Part shown: positions 16,477 to 26,335 of the stretch, in pieces
How the letters are laid out: each line of letters opens with the position of its first letter
Position numbering within the stretch: position 1 is the first letter of the stretch
Assembly (NCBI GenBank): GCA_965197575.1
Contig: OZ240214.1
Coordinates: 1,798,001-1,862,000, forward strand
From: VXOI01 sp965197575
GTDB lineage: Bacteria; Chloroflexota; Dehalococcoidia; Lucifugimonadales; UBA3495
Direction of reading: 5' to 3'
Length of the DNA stretch: 64,000 bases
Program-made: the position numbers and the translations under genes
Notes under the pieces: generated by a model
Database searches by the model: none
Seen by the model: only the letters and a program-made list of their open reading frames with translations
Told to the model about the DNA's origin: nothing

Positions 16477-17040
16477 ATGGTGACTAAAAAGCCTACGGCC
16501 AAACTCACCTGCGTGGACTACGAAAAGACCTCCGACGACGAGCGGTATGAGCTGATAGACGGGGAATTGATAGCAATGGCGCCGGCCCCGGGTCGGGACC
16601 ATCAGGGCATTCTCGTCACTTTAGCTCTCCTGATAGGCAACTTCTTGGCCAGGGTCGACTTGGGGCGGCTATATGTCGCCCCACGCGACGTCTACCTGAC
16701 CGATACGGACATCGTGCAACCGGACCTGCTTTTCATCTCCAATGACCGCTTGGACATCGACACCCGCAGTCATGTCCGGGGCGCGCCGGACCTGGTGGTG
16801 GAAATTCGCTCACCCTCAACCGCCAATCGCGACTGGACGGTCAAACGCCAGCTGTACTCGCAGCACGGCGTACGGGAATACTGGATTATAGACCCGGAGG
16901 CCAGGACCATCACCGCGATGCTGTCGGATGGGGACAACCTCAACGTCGCCAAGGTTCTCGGCGAGAACGACGCCTTGGTTTCGTCCGTCCTGGAGGGGTT
17001 CAGCGCCCCCGTCGGCGAGGTCTTCCGCAGTTTGGCTTAA
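16477..17040 (+). CDS. Uma2 family endonuclease (DUF820), copy 1
   Basis: A 187-residue Uma2/DUF820 protein, a restriction-endonuclease-like fold. Characteristic parts are YELIDGELIAMAPAPGRDHQ near the N terminus, the strand DIVQPDLLFIS carrying the active-site aspartate, APDLVVEIRSPSTANRDWTVKRQLY with the glutamate and lysine, and GVREYWIIDPEARTI. Its cellular target is unknown; such genes are abundant in Chloroflexota and Cyanobacteria. It follows the NHL gene by 5 bp. The next gene is a close paralogue. Confidence 0.9.
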   Translation: MVTKKPTAKLTCVDYEKTSDDERYELIDGELIAMAPAPGRDHQGILVTLALLIGNFLARVDLGRLYVAPRDVYLTDTDIVQPDLLFISNDRLDIDTRSHVRGAPDLVVEIRSPSTANRDWTVKRQLYSQHGVREYWIIDPEARTITAMLSDGDNLNVAKVLGENDALVSSVLEGFSAPVGEVFRSLA

Positions 17041-17059
17041 CGGCTGCTGGGCTACCCGT

Positions 17060-17092
17060 GACCATATTGACAAGTTTGTAAGGCAGGGCTAA
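17060..17092 (+). pseudogene. Fossil 3' end of an NHL-protein gene
   Basis: Eleven codons read DHIDKFVRQG-stop, nearly the same as the last residues DAIDKFVRQG-stop of the NHL gene at 16439-16471, and each stop is 5 bp before a Uma2 start. Most differences are synonymous. A duplicated NHL-Uma2 unit must once have stood here, with the rest of the NHL copy later lost. Confidence 0.7.
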
Positions 17093-17097
17093 CCAGC

Positions 17098-17661
17098 ATG
17101 GTGACAAAAAAGCCCACGACCAAACTCACCTACCTGGACTACGAAAAGACCTCCGACGATGAGCGGTATGAACTGATCAACGGGGAGTTGATAGCAATGG
17201 CGCCAGCCCCGGATCGGGACCGCCAGCGCACTTCTTACAACCTGTCTGGCTTGACTTTTATTTTCCAGGGACACGCCGATTTGGGGCGGTTCTATCCCGC
17301 GCTTCGAGACGTCTACCTGACCGACAGGGACATCTTGCAGCCGGACCTGTTATTCATCTCCAGCGAACGGTTGGAGATCGACACCGGCAGTCATGTGCGC
17401 GGAGCACCGGACCTGGTGGTCGAGATTCTCTCCCCGTCCACCGCCGACCGGGACTGGACCGTCAAGCGGGATCTCTACGCGAGGCACGGCGTCAGAGAGT
17501 ATTGGGTGGTGGACACCGTCGCACGGACGATTACCATTCTCGTACTGATCGACGCTACGCTAGAGATAGCCAACGTGTTAGCCCAAGGTGACACCATAGT
17601 TTCGTCGGTGCTGGTGGGGTTTACTCCAGCCGTGAGCGATATATTTCGCGGCCTGGCGTAG
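17098..17661 (+). CDS. Uma2 family endonuclease (DUF820), copy 2
   Basis: A 187-residue paralogue of the preceding gene, same length and colinear throughout. It has YELINGELIAMAPAPDRDRQ, DILQPDLLFIS, APDLVVEILSPSTADRDWTVKRDLY and GVREYWVVDTVARTI. The proposed Asp, Glu and Lys active-site residues are kept, so it should be active. The middle (residues 45-65) and C-terminal 35 residues differ most, as expected if target or partner specificity has diverged. Confidence 0.9.
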   Translation: MVTKKPTTKLTYLDYEKTSDDERYELINGELIAMAPAPDRDRQRTSYNLSGLTFIFQGHADLGRFYPALRDVYLTDRDILQPDLLFISSERLEIDTGSHVRGAPDLVVEILSPSTADRDWTVKRDLYARHGVREYWVVDTVARTITILVLIDATLEIANVLAQGDTIVSSVLVGFTPAVSDIFRGLA

Positions 17662-17696
17662 CCGGGCGATTCGACAATTCAGACAGGGAGGATTTA

Positions 17697-17888
17697 ATGG
17701 AGCCAACGCAGCAGAACCTGGAGAGCCTGATGGAGTCCTTGTCCGAAGCGGAATGGCGAAACGCCCGGATTATCGACTCCCATGAAGAGTACCGGATCCT
17801 CTACACGCTTATCGCCACCAGCGTCAGCGACGGGAGGATCTATTACTACGAGCCCGACGACGAGAAGTTCATCATGCTGAACCTCTGA
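17697..17888 (+). CDS. Small acidic hypothetical protein
   Basis: A 63-residue acidic protein (MEPTQQNLESLMESLSEAEW, ending YYYEPDDEKFIMLNL). GGGAGG lies seven bases before the ATG, so translation is well supported. It sits 35 bp after the second Uma2 gene and may belong to its transcript. No family was recognised. Confidence 0.6.
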   Translation: MEPTQQNLESLMESLSEAEWRNARIIDSHEEYRILYTLIATSVSDGRIYYYEPDDEKFIMLNL

Positions 17889-17964
17889 CCCCCGGGGGCG
17901 TTTCCACAGCGTGGCCACACCGGCATCGTGTCCCGGCGTGGTTTCACCGGCATCGTCGAAAAAA

Positions 17965-17994
17965 CGTAGGGGCGTTTCGTGAAACGCCCCTACG
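17965..17994. terminator. Bidirectional hairpin of the interspersed GGGGCG type
   Basis: A 13-bp perfect stem (CGTAGGGGCGTTT with AAACGCCCCTACG) encloses the loop CGTG. It lies between the convergent small gene ending at 17888 and the MFS gene ending at 18023. It can terminate both, and it resembles dispersed intergenic repeats; related hairpins are at 20715 and 42505. Confidence 0.7.
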
Positions 17995-18022
17995 CGCGTG
18001 TGCCCGGTATGTCGCCTGCCCC

Positions 18023-19522
18023 CTAGTCCGCAGAGGCGCCGGCCGGTTGTTGGCCCCCGCCCGTCCCGGCCATCCGCTGGGTGTATGACTTGTGGAAGGC
18101 GGCGATGATCGCCCCGGTGACCATGATTCCCACCACCGCCAGCGCCGACGTCTGGAATCCCTTCATGTAGAACGGCTGGGCTTCCTCGGCCAGCATCAGG
18201 CCGATGGTCGTCGGCAGGATCATCGCCACGATAAACGAGGAGACCGTGGCCCCGGTGGCGTGGCCCAGGTCCCGCGTCGTCTCCAGCATCCCCGAAGCGA
18301 ACCCCCGGTGCGCCGTGGGCAGAGTGCTCATCACGATCGCGTTGTTCACCGTGTTGAATATGTTCGTCCCCATCGAAATCGGGAAGAGCAGGAAAGGCAG
18401 GCACCAGAAGGGGACCGCGCCCGCGAACAGCGCCATCAAAACGAAGCCGCAGGCTATCGAAAGCATACAGCAAGTGCGGAGCAGCCGCGGGTTGTACTTG
18501 TCCTGAATATTGCCGGCAAAGACCGGGAGCCAAAGCCCGAAGGACTGGTGGGGCAACAGCACCGCTATCACGAATATGGGCGACATTCCCAGCCCGCTTT
18601 CGATCATGATGGGCACCAGTATCGTAGTGGCCATCATCGACAGGTGGAACATGCTGTTGGACACCAAGGCTAGGGAGAAGTATTTCTCCCGGAAGTGCCG
18701 GAAGTCCACGAAGGGGTGCTCGATGCGCCTCTCCACGAGGATGAAGACCCCCAGCAGCGCCACCGTGAGTACGTGCATCGGGATGTGGTAGGACAGGGCG
18801 TCTCCGGAGGTATACGACTCCTTGCCGCCGTGCAGGTGGCTGCCGGAGAGCAAGAACACGGCAGCAGTAGCCACGAGCAACAACGCGCCGACGTAGTCGA
18901 TGGGCATATTGCGCTCGGTGACCGACTCGGCATTCCGCCGCACCACCGGCATACAGGTCTTGATAACGATCAGGCCAATGGGCAGCATGGCGAGGAACAC
19001 CAGCCGCCAACTGGCGAATTCCAGGAACAGCCCGAAGATGCCTATCCCGATGAAACTCCCCATCCGGGAGCCGGTGATCGGGAAGGCGTAGGCCCGGCCT
19101 CGCTCCTCCGGCGGGAAGGCGAAGGCAAGCATCGCGTTGCCGTTGCCGTGGATCAAGCCCGCTCCGAGCCCCTGTATCCCCCGAAAGATGATCACCTGGG
19201 TCAGGTCTTGGGCGACGAAGATCATAACCGCGCCGACGGTGATGATGATGGTGCCTATGAAAAAGACCTTGGGGTGCCCGAACCGGTCGCCCAAGCGCGC
19301 CCCGAGGAACACCGTGCTGCCCACCACCAGCAGGTTCACGATGATGATCCAGGCGGCTGCGCCCAGCGAGTCGCCGAAATCGCGGGCAATGCTGGGCAGG
19401 GCCAGGGTGACGGGAAGAGTGGAGAGTTGCACCAGCAACTGGCCGCCGGTCATGGCCGTGAGCACCTGGCGGCGCTCCGGCGAGTTGACCACTTCCTTGT
19501 AGTTGGCGATGATTCCCGGCAT
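18023..19522 (-). CDS. MFS transporter, DHA2 type (14 helices)
   Basis: A 499-residue major facilitator protein. About 14 hydrophobic helices can be counted. Motif A-like GARLGDRFGHPKVF follows helix 2, and FRGIQGLGAGLIHGNGNAML matches the helix 4 region of DHA2 drug:proton antiporters. The C-terminal loop is Gly/Gln/Ala-rich. It is probably an exporter of toxic compounds; the substrate cannot be predicted. It is divergent from selD with a 144-bp gap. Confidence 0.9.
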   Translation of the reverse strand: MPGIIANYKEVVNSPERRQVLTAMTGGQLLVQLSTLPVTLALPSIARDFGDSLGAAAWIIIVNLLVVGSTVFLGARLGDRFGHPKVFFIGTIIITVGAVMIFVAQDLTQVIIFRGIQGLGAGLIHGNGNAMLAFAFPPEERGRAYAFPITGSRMGSFIGIGIFGLFLEFASWRLVFLAMLPIGLIVIKTCMPVVRRNAESVTERNMPIDYVGALLLVATAAVFLLSGSHLHGGKESYTSGDALSYHIPMHVLTVALLGVFILVERRIEHPFVDFRHFREKYFSLALVSNSMFHLSMMATTILVPIMIESGLGMSPIFVIAVLLPHQSFGLWLPVFAGNIQDKYNPRLLRTCCMLSIACGFVLMALFAGAVPFWCLPFLLFPISMGTNIFNTVNNAIVMSTLPTAHRGFASGMLETTRDLGHATGATVSSFIVAMILPTTIGLMLAEEAQPFYMKGFQTSALAVVGIMVTGAIIAAFHKSYTQRMAGTGGGQQPAGASAD

Positions 19523-19666
19523 GGAACAATATCGCTGCCCAAGGCGGATGCCCTAATTTAACACTCCCTCCACACGAGCGCCAGCATTCCGGCTATACTG
19601 GCCAAGACACTTCCGTAACTGTGCCATCCTATCCCGGACTGAAGCCCACCCAGGAGGAGCGACCCA

Positions 19667-20713
19667 ATGGCCACCAGCGAGGTCCGTTTGACCGAACTTT
19701 CCCACTGCGCCGGTTGAGCGGCCAAGCTTAGCCAGCAGGATCTGGTCCAGGTCCTAAAGAAACTGCCGATGGCGAGCCACCCCGACCTGTTGGTGGGAAC
19801 CAACACCGGCGACGACGCCGCCGTTTACCGGCTGGACGACAACACCGCCTTGGTCGTTACGGTGGACTTCTTCACGCCCATCACCGACGACCCTTACGAG
19901 TTCGGTTCGGTGGCGGCCGCCAACTCCCTGAGCGACGTCTACGCTATGGGGGGACGTCCCCTGGTTGCTCTGAACGTGGTCGGTTTCCCCGCCGCGCTGG
20001 CCGTAAATATGCTGGGCGACGTGCTCCGGGGCGGTTACGACAAGGCCGCCGAGGCGGGCTGCCTGATCGTGGGCGGCCACACCGTGGACGACAACGAGCC
20101 CAAGTATGGACTCTCGGTGGTCGGACTGGTCCAGCCTGGAAAGCAGGTCTCCAACGCCGGGGCCCGGCCCGGCGACGTTCTGGTCCTTACGAAACCCATC
20201 GGCACCGGCATTATCACCACCGGCTGCAAGGCTGGCACGGCCCCGAGCGAAGTGGTGCAGAACGCCGTGACCACCATGGCCACCCTCAACCGGGCCGCCT
20301 CGGAAGCGATGATGCGGGTTGGCGTCAACTCCTGCACCGACATCACCGGGTTCGGATTGATGGGCCATCTGACCTCCATGGTGCGCGGCAGCGGCGTCGG
20401 CGCGATTGTCCGCCTGAGCGACGTTCCGGCGCTGCCAGGGGCTTGGGAGCTTCTGGAGCAGGGCGCCGTGCCCGGCGGCACCTACCGCAACCTGGCCGGC
20501 GTCGAGGACTACGTTGAATGGGACTCCAGGGTGAGCGATTCCGGCCGACTCCTGCTGTGCGACGCCCAGACCTCCGGGGGCCTGCTGATTTCCGTTGCCT
20601 CGGAGAAACTCCCTGATCTGCTATCTGCGCTGGAAACTAACAAAGTTCCCACCCGCGCCATCATCGGCGAGATAACCGCTGGGCCGCCCGGCAGGGTTTC
20701 GGTGACTGCGTAG
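19667..20713 (+). CDS. selD: Selenide, water dikinase SelD, with in-frame UGA read as selenocysteine
   Basis: SelD makes selenophosphate from selenide and ATP for selenocysteine synthesis. Most of the gene is a plain SelD frame with GDDAAVYRL, DVYAMGGRPLVALNVVGFP, GGHTVDDNEP, TDITGFGLMGHL and DAQTSGGLLI. Upstream, the same frame continues to ATG 19667, which has AGGAGG at ideal spacing, and contains one TGA at codon 17 in HCAG-TGA-AAKL. That is exactly the catalytic Cys/Sec site of SelD, so the TGA should encode selenocysteine. Full length is 348 residues. A caller that stops at TGA would start falsely at 19769. Confidence 0.93.
19718..19750 (+). promoter_or_regulatory. Candidate bacterial SECIS hairpin in selD
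   Basis: Directly after the TGA at 19715, GCCAG (19731-19735) can pair with CTGGT (19742-19746) around the loop CAGGAT, about 21 bases from the UGA. Position and loop size fit the bacterial SECIS bound by SelB, but the stem is short and I could not fold it by computation. Confidence 0.45.
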
Positions 20714-20714
20714 A

Positions 20715-20733
20715 GGCAACCCTTGTGGTTGCC
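20715..20733 (+). terminator. Hairpin after selD
   Basis: GGCAACC pairs with GGTTGCC around CTTGT, starting 2 bp after the selD stop. There is no T-run directly after it. It belongs to the same GGCAACC hairpin type as the one at 42505. Confidence 0.5.
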
Positions 20734-20865
20734 CCGTCTCCCCTGCCGCGACGGCGGGCGCCCACAAGAGGCTCCCCTGCTGCGTTTCCCCTACGGTTTG
20801 ACACCGACATGGGGTCTGACTACCATTCATTGTAATTCCCAGTAATTCCCAACTTGAGGCAGCAC

Positions 20866-21477
20866 ATGAAGCGTCCTGACCGAGTGAAGACTGCTCCCGA
20901 CCAAGGCTACGGCGAACGAGTGCCGCCGGGGCAGTTCGTGACCAACAAGTTCCCCGTGCTGACCTACGGGCCGGAACCCAAGATTGACATCAAGACCTGG
21001 CAGATGAGGGTCTTCGGGCTGGTGGACCGGGAGGTATCACTGGACTGGCACCAGTTCGCGGCGCTGTCTTGGCAGACGGTGGAAGCCGACTTTCACTGCG
21101 TAACCCAATGGAGCGCGCTGGACCAGACTTGGGAAGGGGTCTGGCTGGCCGACCTGGTCGAATTGGCCGGCGTTTCCGCCGACTCAAACTTCGTCATGGC
21201 CCACTGCTTCGGAGGCTACAGCACCAATTTGCCGCTGGACATCGCCTTGGAAGAGGGCCTGCTGGTCCACAAGCAGGACGGGAAGCCGCTGGGCAAGAGC
21301 CACGGCTGGCCGCTCCGGCTGGTAGTGCCCAGCCTCTACGGCTGGAAGAGCGCGAAGTGGGTGAACGGGATCGAGTTGATGGCGGAAGACGCCCCCGGCT
21401 TCTGGGAACTGCGCGGCTATCACAACAACGGCGACCCCTGGAAGGAGGAACGCTTCTGGCCCGAACTCACCCGGTAG
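20866..21477 (+). CDS. Sulfite oxidase-like molybdopterin oxidoreductase
   Basis: A 203-residue molybdenum enzyme of the sulfite oxidase/YedY superfamily. The molybdenum-ligand cysteine is C78 in DFHCVTQWSALDQTWEGV, followed by the substrate-pocket region HCFGGYSTNLPLDIAL and HGWPLRLVVPSLYGWKSAKWV. It has only the catalytic domain, no heme or dimerisation domain, and no Tat signal is seen, so it is probably cytoplasmic. It needs the cofactor made by moaA and moaC in this window. ATG 20866 follows GAGG. The substrate is unknown. Confidence 0.9.
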   Translation: MKRPDRVKTAPDQGYGERVPPGQFVTNKFPVLTYGPEPKIDIKTWQMRVFGLVDREVSLDWHQFAALSWQTVEADFHCVTQWSALDQTWEGVWLADLVELAGVSADSNFVMAHCFGGYSTNLPLDIALEEGLLVHKQDGKPLGKSHGWPLRLVVPSLYGWKSAKWVNGIELMAEDAPGFWELRGYHNNGDPWKEERFWPELTR

Positions 21478-21519
21478 CGCCCCTACAGGAGAACCAAGCG
21501 AGCAGGGGCGGCGCTGGGA

Positions 21520-21891
21520 ATGTCGTCTTTCAACCAGGGTGATGAGCAACCCCGCCGCGCAATCGTTGCAGGGGGCACAAGCCGAACGCTCAGTCAGCAT
21601 ATGCTGGACAGCCCGCATCTTGGTGTAACCGACGAGCACGTGTCTCATGTCTTGGAACATTGGGTAGTGCGAGGCATTTTCACTGCTGCTGACGGTCAAG
21701 GAAGTTGGAACTACATCGCCTTCGTCCCAGGACTGAATCAAATGGTGCGCGTGGCGGTCTCAGTGGATGATGAAATAGTCATTTCGGCGTTCCGGGATAG
21801 AAATGCCACTACACAATGGAATCGGAGTAATCACTCTTACTTCGCAAGTAAATACTCAAACCTAGAGATACGCGATGAACTTAAAGGTTAA
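21520..21891 (+). CDS. Small putative DUF4258-like protein, first gene of the second DUF2283 pair
   Basis: A 123-residue protein. Its core has HVSHVLEHWVVRGIF followed by the strand pair MVRVAVSVDDEIVISAFRDRN. This repeats the order seen in the gene at 3985: a helix with xHxxxVLEH, then VRVxV and a strand ending in an aromatic and a basic residue. It overlaps the next gene by 17 bp. A toxin-like nuclease role is a guess from this parallel; the N-terminal 25 residues and the C-terminal tail are unlike the first copy. Confidence 0.65.
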   Translation: MSSFNQGDEQPRRAIVAGGTSRTLSQHMLDSPHLGVTDEHVSHVLEHWVVRGIFTAADGQGSWNYIAFVPGLNQMVRVAVSVDDEIVISAFRDRNATTQWNRSNHSYFASKYSNLEIRDELKG

Positions 21892-22264
21892 CTACGACCC
21901 GGACGCCAGTGTGTTGCACATCATGACTGGGGAAGCGGTCAATGACGGCGCATCTTTGTTGGATGACCCTGGTGTTGTCGTCGAGTTAGCCACGGAGGAC
22001 GGGCATGACATAGTGGGCCTTATCGTCATGGGTGCGTCCGCTTACCTGCCATTGGGCTTGGGGTACGACGCTGATGCCGACACCCTGCTTTTTGGGACGG
22101 CGACCAGCGACCCGGCCATGATTACTGAGAACGGCGATCTAGTGGGGTACTGGCAGGTGGACGACGAGGAACCGGACAGCTTCCGGGACCCCATCGGCGT
22201 CGCCATCAGGAAGGCATCGAAGCATCTGGCGGAGGTGCTTTCCGATCATGCCATATTAGCCTGA
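21875..22264 (+). CDS. DUF2283-like protein, second copy
   Basis: A 129-residue acidic protein. Residues 1-60 follow the DUF2283 pattern (VNYDPDASVLHIMTGEAV, VVVELATEDGHDIVGLIVMG), and residues 65-129 are an extra domain with YDADADTLLFGTA, which looks like a second, diverged DUF2283-like half. It overlaps the preceding gene, so the pair is coupled. It is followed by a strong terminator. Confidence 0.7.
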   Translation: MNLKVNYDPDASVLHIMTGEAVNDGASLLDDPGVVVELATEDGHDIVGLIVMGASAYLPLGLGYDADADTLLFGTATSDPAMITENGDLVGYWQVDDEEPDSFRDPIGVAIRKASKHLAEVLSDHAILA

Positions 22265-22303
22265 CCAGGGACAGCGGCCAAAACTCGACCAATTCCTGAA
22301 AAC

Positions 22304-22339
22304 AGAAAGGGGGGCGGCCCAGCGGCCGTCCCCCTTTCT
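22304..22339. terminator. Strong bidirectional terminator
   Basis: A 16-bp stem, AGAAAGGGGGGCGGCC with GGCCGTCCCCCTTTCT, has one G-U-type mismatch and the loop CAGC. It lies between the convergent DUF2283-like gene and the zinc-ribbon gene. A and T flanks on both sides allow it to work in both directions. Confidence 0.85.
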
Positions 22340-22361
22340 TGCGGCTGACCTTGGGGCGGAA

Positions 22362-22550
22362 TCACGCCGCCAGGCGGAGCAGTTCTCCCGCGGGTTCCAT
22401 TTCCGGGAGGCGCGTCTCGATGGCGGCGTCGGCGCCCTCGACCAAATCCCGCATGTAGCCGCACTGCAGGCAGTTGAGAAACTTGCCGAAGCTGTCTTCG
22501 TTCAGGTACAGGTCGCCGTGGCACTTGGGGCACCCTCTGAAGTAAATCAT
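22362..22550 (-). CDS. Small zinc-ribbon protein
   Basis: A 62-residue protein with two zinc knuckles, CPKC at residues 7-10 and CLQC at 27-30, in a single zinc ribbon, then an acidic helix. GAGGAGG precedes the ATG. Such proteins are often RNA- or polymerase-associated, but nothing here fixes the role. It is divergent from the hspR operon. Confidence 0.75.
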   Translation of the reverse strand: MIYFRGCPKCHGDLYLNEDSFGKFLNCLQCGYMRDLVEGADAAIETRLPEMEPAGELLRLAA

Positions 22551-22674
22551 CGCTCGCCTCCTCTTCCTTGAGGCCGGGTGCTGGACCAGCGCCCGGCAGG
22601 TCCTCCTTAAATTTATGGGGTTATGTATTAGTCGTCGGCCAGCCAGTCAGTTTATCCACAGTGGCACAGCAGGC

Positions 22675-22703
22675 TTGACATATCTTGTATCAAACCCTAT
22701 CAT
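22675..22703 (+). promoter_or_regulatory. Sigma-70 promoter of the hspR-grpE-dnaK operon
   Basis: TTGACA (22675-22680) and TATCAT (22698-22703) are spaced by exactly 17 bases, about 67 bp before hspR. A TTGA/TCAA inverted repeat spans the -35 box and spacer, and two GGTCAAG words follow near 22715 and 22753. These resemble half sites of the HspR operator HAIR and would allow autorepression, although the full HAIR consensus is not present. Confidence 0.7.
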
Positions 22704-22769
22704 ACGATCATTCACTGGTCAAGCAATTACGGGTCACTAAATTTCCGGTCAAGGATTCAGAGGACGCGA

Positions 22770-23282
22770 ATGACGCAAAGGCAGCGCACCACGGCAGGCG
22801 CCGACGCCAGCGCCCCTCCCCAAACCCCGCCAACCCGACCTGAACATACCTCAATTTCCCGGACCGATGCCCCCGATGCCGACCCGCGCAACGACAGGGC
22901 CACTGTACCGGAAGAAGATGAAGAAAATGTGGCTATGCAGGTCGAGGGCCTCTACATCATCAGCGTCGCCGCCCGCATCCTGGACATGCACCCCCAAACC
23001 CTCCGCAAGTACGAGCGTCTGGGGCTGGTCCGCCCCGGTAGAACTATCGGAATGCTGCGTCTATACTCCAGAGAGGACATCCGCAAGCTACGCCTCATCC
23101 GGCGGCTGTCGGACGAGATGGGCCTCAACCTGGCCGGCGTGGAATTCGCGCTGACCGCAGTGCAAAACCTCCTGACGCTGCGTACCCGCTTGGCCGCCCG
23201 GCTGGGCGATGCGGCGGCCGCGGCAGTGGACGAGGAGTTGGACCTCCTGTTCCGCAGCCTGAACCTGCCAGTGAAGCCGTGA
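22770..23282 (+). CDS. hspR: Heat-shock repressor HspR (MerR family)
   Basis: A 170-residue MerR-type regulator. A disordered Pro/Asp-rich N terminus of about 55 residues precedes the winged helix YIISVAARILDMHPQTLRKYERLGLVRP and RLYSREDIRKLRLIRRLSDEMGLNLAGVEFAL. HspR represses the dnaK operon with DnaK as co-repressor. Position directly before grpE and dnaK supports this identity. AGAGGA precedes the ATG, so the long N terminus is probably real. The order hspR-grpE-dnaK, with dnaJ about 27 kb away, differs from the actinobacterial dnaK-grpE-dnaJ-hspR operon. Confidence 0.92.
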   Translation: MTQRQRTTAGADASAPPQTPPTRPEHTSISRTDAPDADPRNDRATVPEEDEENVAMQVEGLYIISVAARILDMHPQTLRKYERLGLVRPGRTIGMLRLYSREDIRKLRLIRRLSDEMGLNLAGVEFALTAVQNLLTLRTRLAARLGDAAAAAVDEELDLLFRSLNLPVKP

Positions 23283-23320
23283 CCACGATCATCCGCTCTG
23301 ATTGTTAAGGACCTTTGAAC

Positions 23321-23951
23321 ATGACTGACGAGCCCAAGCCCGCCGGAGAGACCAACGAAGACGACCGCCCGGCGGACAGTGACCACCAAAACAACGAGGA
23401 AACGCCGGAAGTGGACATCAACCTCTTGACCCACGAGATGCAAGTCGCCAGCCTGAAAGAGCAGTTGGAGGCCGCCTTGGCCGACGCCGCCAGATTCCGC
23501 TCCGACTTGCAGTACAAGGAAGCCGAACTGCAGAACGAACGCCGCCGGTTCGCCGAGCAGCGCGCCGCAGGCGCCAAATACGGCGACGAACCGCTTCTCC
23601 GGGACTTGCTTCCCGCCTTCGAAGGGCTGGATCTGGCGCTGAATGCCGACGTAAACGACCAATGGGGTGAGGGCGTAAAGCTGGCCCTGCGCGAGATCAA
23701 GCGCCAATTGGAAATGCGGGGAGTCAGCGTCATCGGCCCGGAGGCAGGCGAACCCTTCGACCCCAATGAACACGACGCCCTGGGCACTGAAGAGACCACT
23801 GCCCACGCCCCCGGCTGCATCACCCAGGTGATCCGTGCCGGTTACCGGCTGCACGACCGGGTGGTCCAGCCGCCGAGAGTCATGGTGGCCCGGGCGCCCG
23901 CCGGACCAGACGAAAACCCATCGGCACAAGCCAATATAAAGGAGGACAAAA

Positions 23952-23959
<8 letters not shown>
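23321..23959 (+). CDS. grpE: Nucleotide exchange factor GrpE
   Basis: GrpE opens the DnaK nucleotide pocket to release ADP. This 212-residue protein has an acidic disordered N terminus, a long coiled-coil (EMQVASLKEQLEAALADAARF), the KYGDEPLLRDLLPAFEGLDLAL stretch, and the C-terminal beta domain ending HEAL-like NEHDALGTEETT and GYRLHDRVVQPPRVMVA. I chose the ATG at 23321 over a TTG two codons earlier. The stop overlaps the dnaK start by 8 bp. Confidence 0.95.
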
Positions 23960-25865
<1,906 letters not shown>

Positions 25866-25978
25866 TTTTAACTATCCGTTAACCAAATGGTGTTGCTCTG
25901 CTATAATGGTCTTGAATGCCCGGAGACCCGCCAAAGCGGCGCCCCAGCAAAATCATGGTTGAAGCCAACGGAGATCAG

Positions 25979-26284
25979 ATGAGCGCACAACCAGAACGGG
26001 CAGACCTGGGCGGCGACGCCCCGGTGGTCGACAACCCGTCTGTTGAAACCGATTGGACCATCCCGGGGATCGACCGGAAGTTGACCCCGTTGCAGTACCA
26101 CTATCTCACCATGCTGCGCCGCATGGTCGCCATCAAGGACGACTACCAGATCGACCCCGACTACGAAGCCTCGATGATGGCCGCCCTCAACAAGGCCATC
26201 TACTCCACCCTGCGGGACAGCATCGAGGCCAACGTCGGAGACGAGGCCAAGAAGCTGCTCAACCGGGAGCAGCACGTAAGCTAG
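25979..26284 (+). CDS. Hypothetical protein downstream of dnaK
   Basis: A 101-residue acidic protein starting at ATG 25979, chosen for its GGAGAT ribosome binding site; an in-frame ATG at 25916 would add 21 residues. It has a central part DWTIPGIDRKLTPLQYHYL followed by a helical region with MLRRMVAIKDDYQIDPDY. No family is recognised. It is 113 bp after dnaK and may be cotranscribed with it. Confidence 0.6.
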   Translation: MSAQPERADLGGDAPVVDNPSVETDWTIPGIDRKLTPLQYHYLTMLRRMVAIKDDYQIDPDYEASMMAALNKAIYSTLRDSIEANVGDEAKKLLNREQHVS

Positions 26285-26335
26285 CCCCACGGACCCGCCA
26301 GCCCTTCGATAAGTGGGGCCGCGCTTTGGCCGGCC

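Noticed and set aside
17694..19529. Leftward 611-codon frame overlapping the MFS gene
   Set aside because: It lacks membrane helices and family motifs; the overlapping frame 18023-19522 is a clear MFS transporter.
19769..20713. SelD starting at the internal ATG
   Set aside because: It would remove the N-terminal catalytic loop; the true start is 19667 with a UGA codon read as selenocysteine.
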